From JAZGBC01 sp036444495 (GTDB taxonomy: Bacteria > Pseudomonadota > Alphaproteobacteria > Kiloniellales > J153), in contig JAZGBC010000142.1 in assembly GCA_036444495.1 (NCBI GenBank), positions 1 to 10,724 on the forward strand: DNA of 10,724 nucleotides. Reading direction: 5' to 3'. Both the position numbers and the translations under genes were made by a program. Below, piece after piece: positions 10,641 to 10,724 of this stretch. The notes beneath the pieces were generated by a model that had not been told where the DNA came from, did not search any database, and saw only the letters and a list, made by a program, of their open reading frames with translations. Each line of letters starts with the position of its first letter. Position 1 is the stretch's first letter.

Positions 10641-10724
10641 ATGATACCAACGGTCCTTGATAATCCGCGCCTCGTGCCCGCGCTTATTCTGGGGGTCAGC
10701 CTGGGCGCGCTCGCGGCCGCGCTG
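10641..10724 (+). CDS. dsbB: Probable disulfide bond formation protein B, N-terminal fragment
   Basis: Only the first 28 codons lie in the window: MIPTVLDNPRLVPALILGV and on into an Ala/Leu-rich first transmembrane helix. The pattern of a short cytoplasmic start with PRLVPAL and then a helix fits alphaproteobacterial DsbB, the inner-membrane enzyme that reoxidises DsbA with quinone. The diagnostic CxxC (about 20 residues further on) is outside the window, so the call rests partly on the frequent yqaA-dsbB gene order. GAGGG directly abuts the ATG, an unusually close ribosome binding site. Confidence 0.5.
   Translation, partial: MIPTVLDNPRLVPALILGVSLGALAAAL

Noticed and set aside
10018..10644. 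208-codon frame overlapping the DedA-family gene
   Set aside because: Shadow frame: rich in R, G, A and P with no hydrophobic segments, whereas the overlapping frame gives a clean DedA-type membrane protein.

Overview
The window looks like chromosomal DNA from a GC-rich alphaproteobacterium, probably of the Rhodospirillales or a related order. That placement is inferred from gene content and order (maoC-ribF-ileS, a two-domain cold-shock protein, a YqaA/DedA gene followed by a likely dsbB, and a kinase with a PleC/DivJ-like phosphoacceptor region), not from a database search. Coding DNA is strongly GC-rich. Several intergenic islands are markedly AT-rich (about 1965-2100, 4117-4250 and 7100-7140), and these hold most of the regulatory signal I can see. 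No IS element, phage gene, CRISPR array or integrase is visible.

Layout. Positions 1-1942 (minus strand) are a housekeeping operon: a MaoC-fold enoyl-CoA hydratase-like protein, the riboflavin kinase/FAD synthetase RibF, and the start of isoleucyl-tRNA synthetase IleS, which runs off the left edge. A well-formed sigma70-type promoter with a palindrome in its spacer precedes maoC, and a second promoter candidate sits directly in front of ileS. Positions 2385-3932 (plus) hold a stand-alone aerobic glycerol-3-phosphate dehydrogenase, glpD, starting at TTG and closed by a strong intrinsic terminator. RibF makes the FAD that GlpD uses, but nothing else links the two units.

Positions 3933-4668 are a long gene-free stretch: the terminator, an AT-rich island with a candidate promoter, and about 400 nt of GC-rich, hairpin-rich leader. 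It leads into a two-gene unit (4669-6792): a periplasmic YfiR-family (DUF4154) protein and a membrane histidine kinase whose periplasmic sensor resembles CHASE8. This is the sensory half of the Pseudomonas YfiBNR system with the diguanylate cyclase output replaced by a histidine kinase. No response regulator lies beside it.

Positions 6882-8732 hold a small candidate membrane peptide on the minus strand with its own promoter, an intergenic region with two tandem DnaA boxes next to an AT-rich tract, and a plus-strand pair of uncharacterised genes: a cysteine-rich 194-aa protein and a 243-aa protein carrying a TauD-like Fe(II)/2-oxoglutarate oxygenase signature. A minus-strand tRNA-Leu(CAA) with its own promoter follows, and a 12-C homopolymer separates it from the oxygenase-like gene.

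Positions 8912-10724 carry a long structured leader, a dual cold-shock-domain protein, a YqaA/DedA-family membrane protein, and the first 28 codons of a probable DsbB. The best candidates for new biology are the YfiR/CHASE8-kinase pair with its long leader, and the cysteine-rich protein/oxygenase pair.
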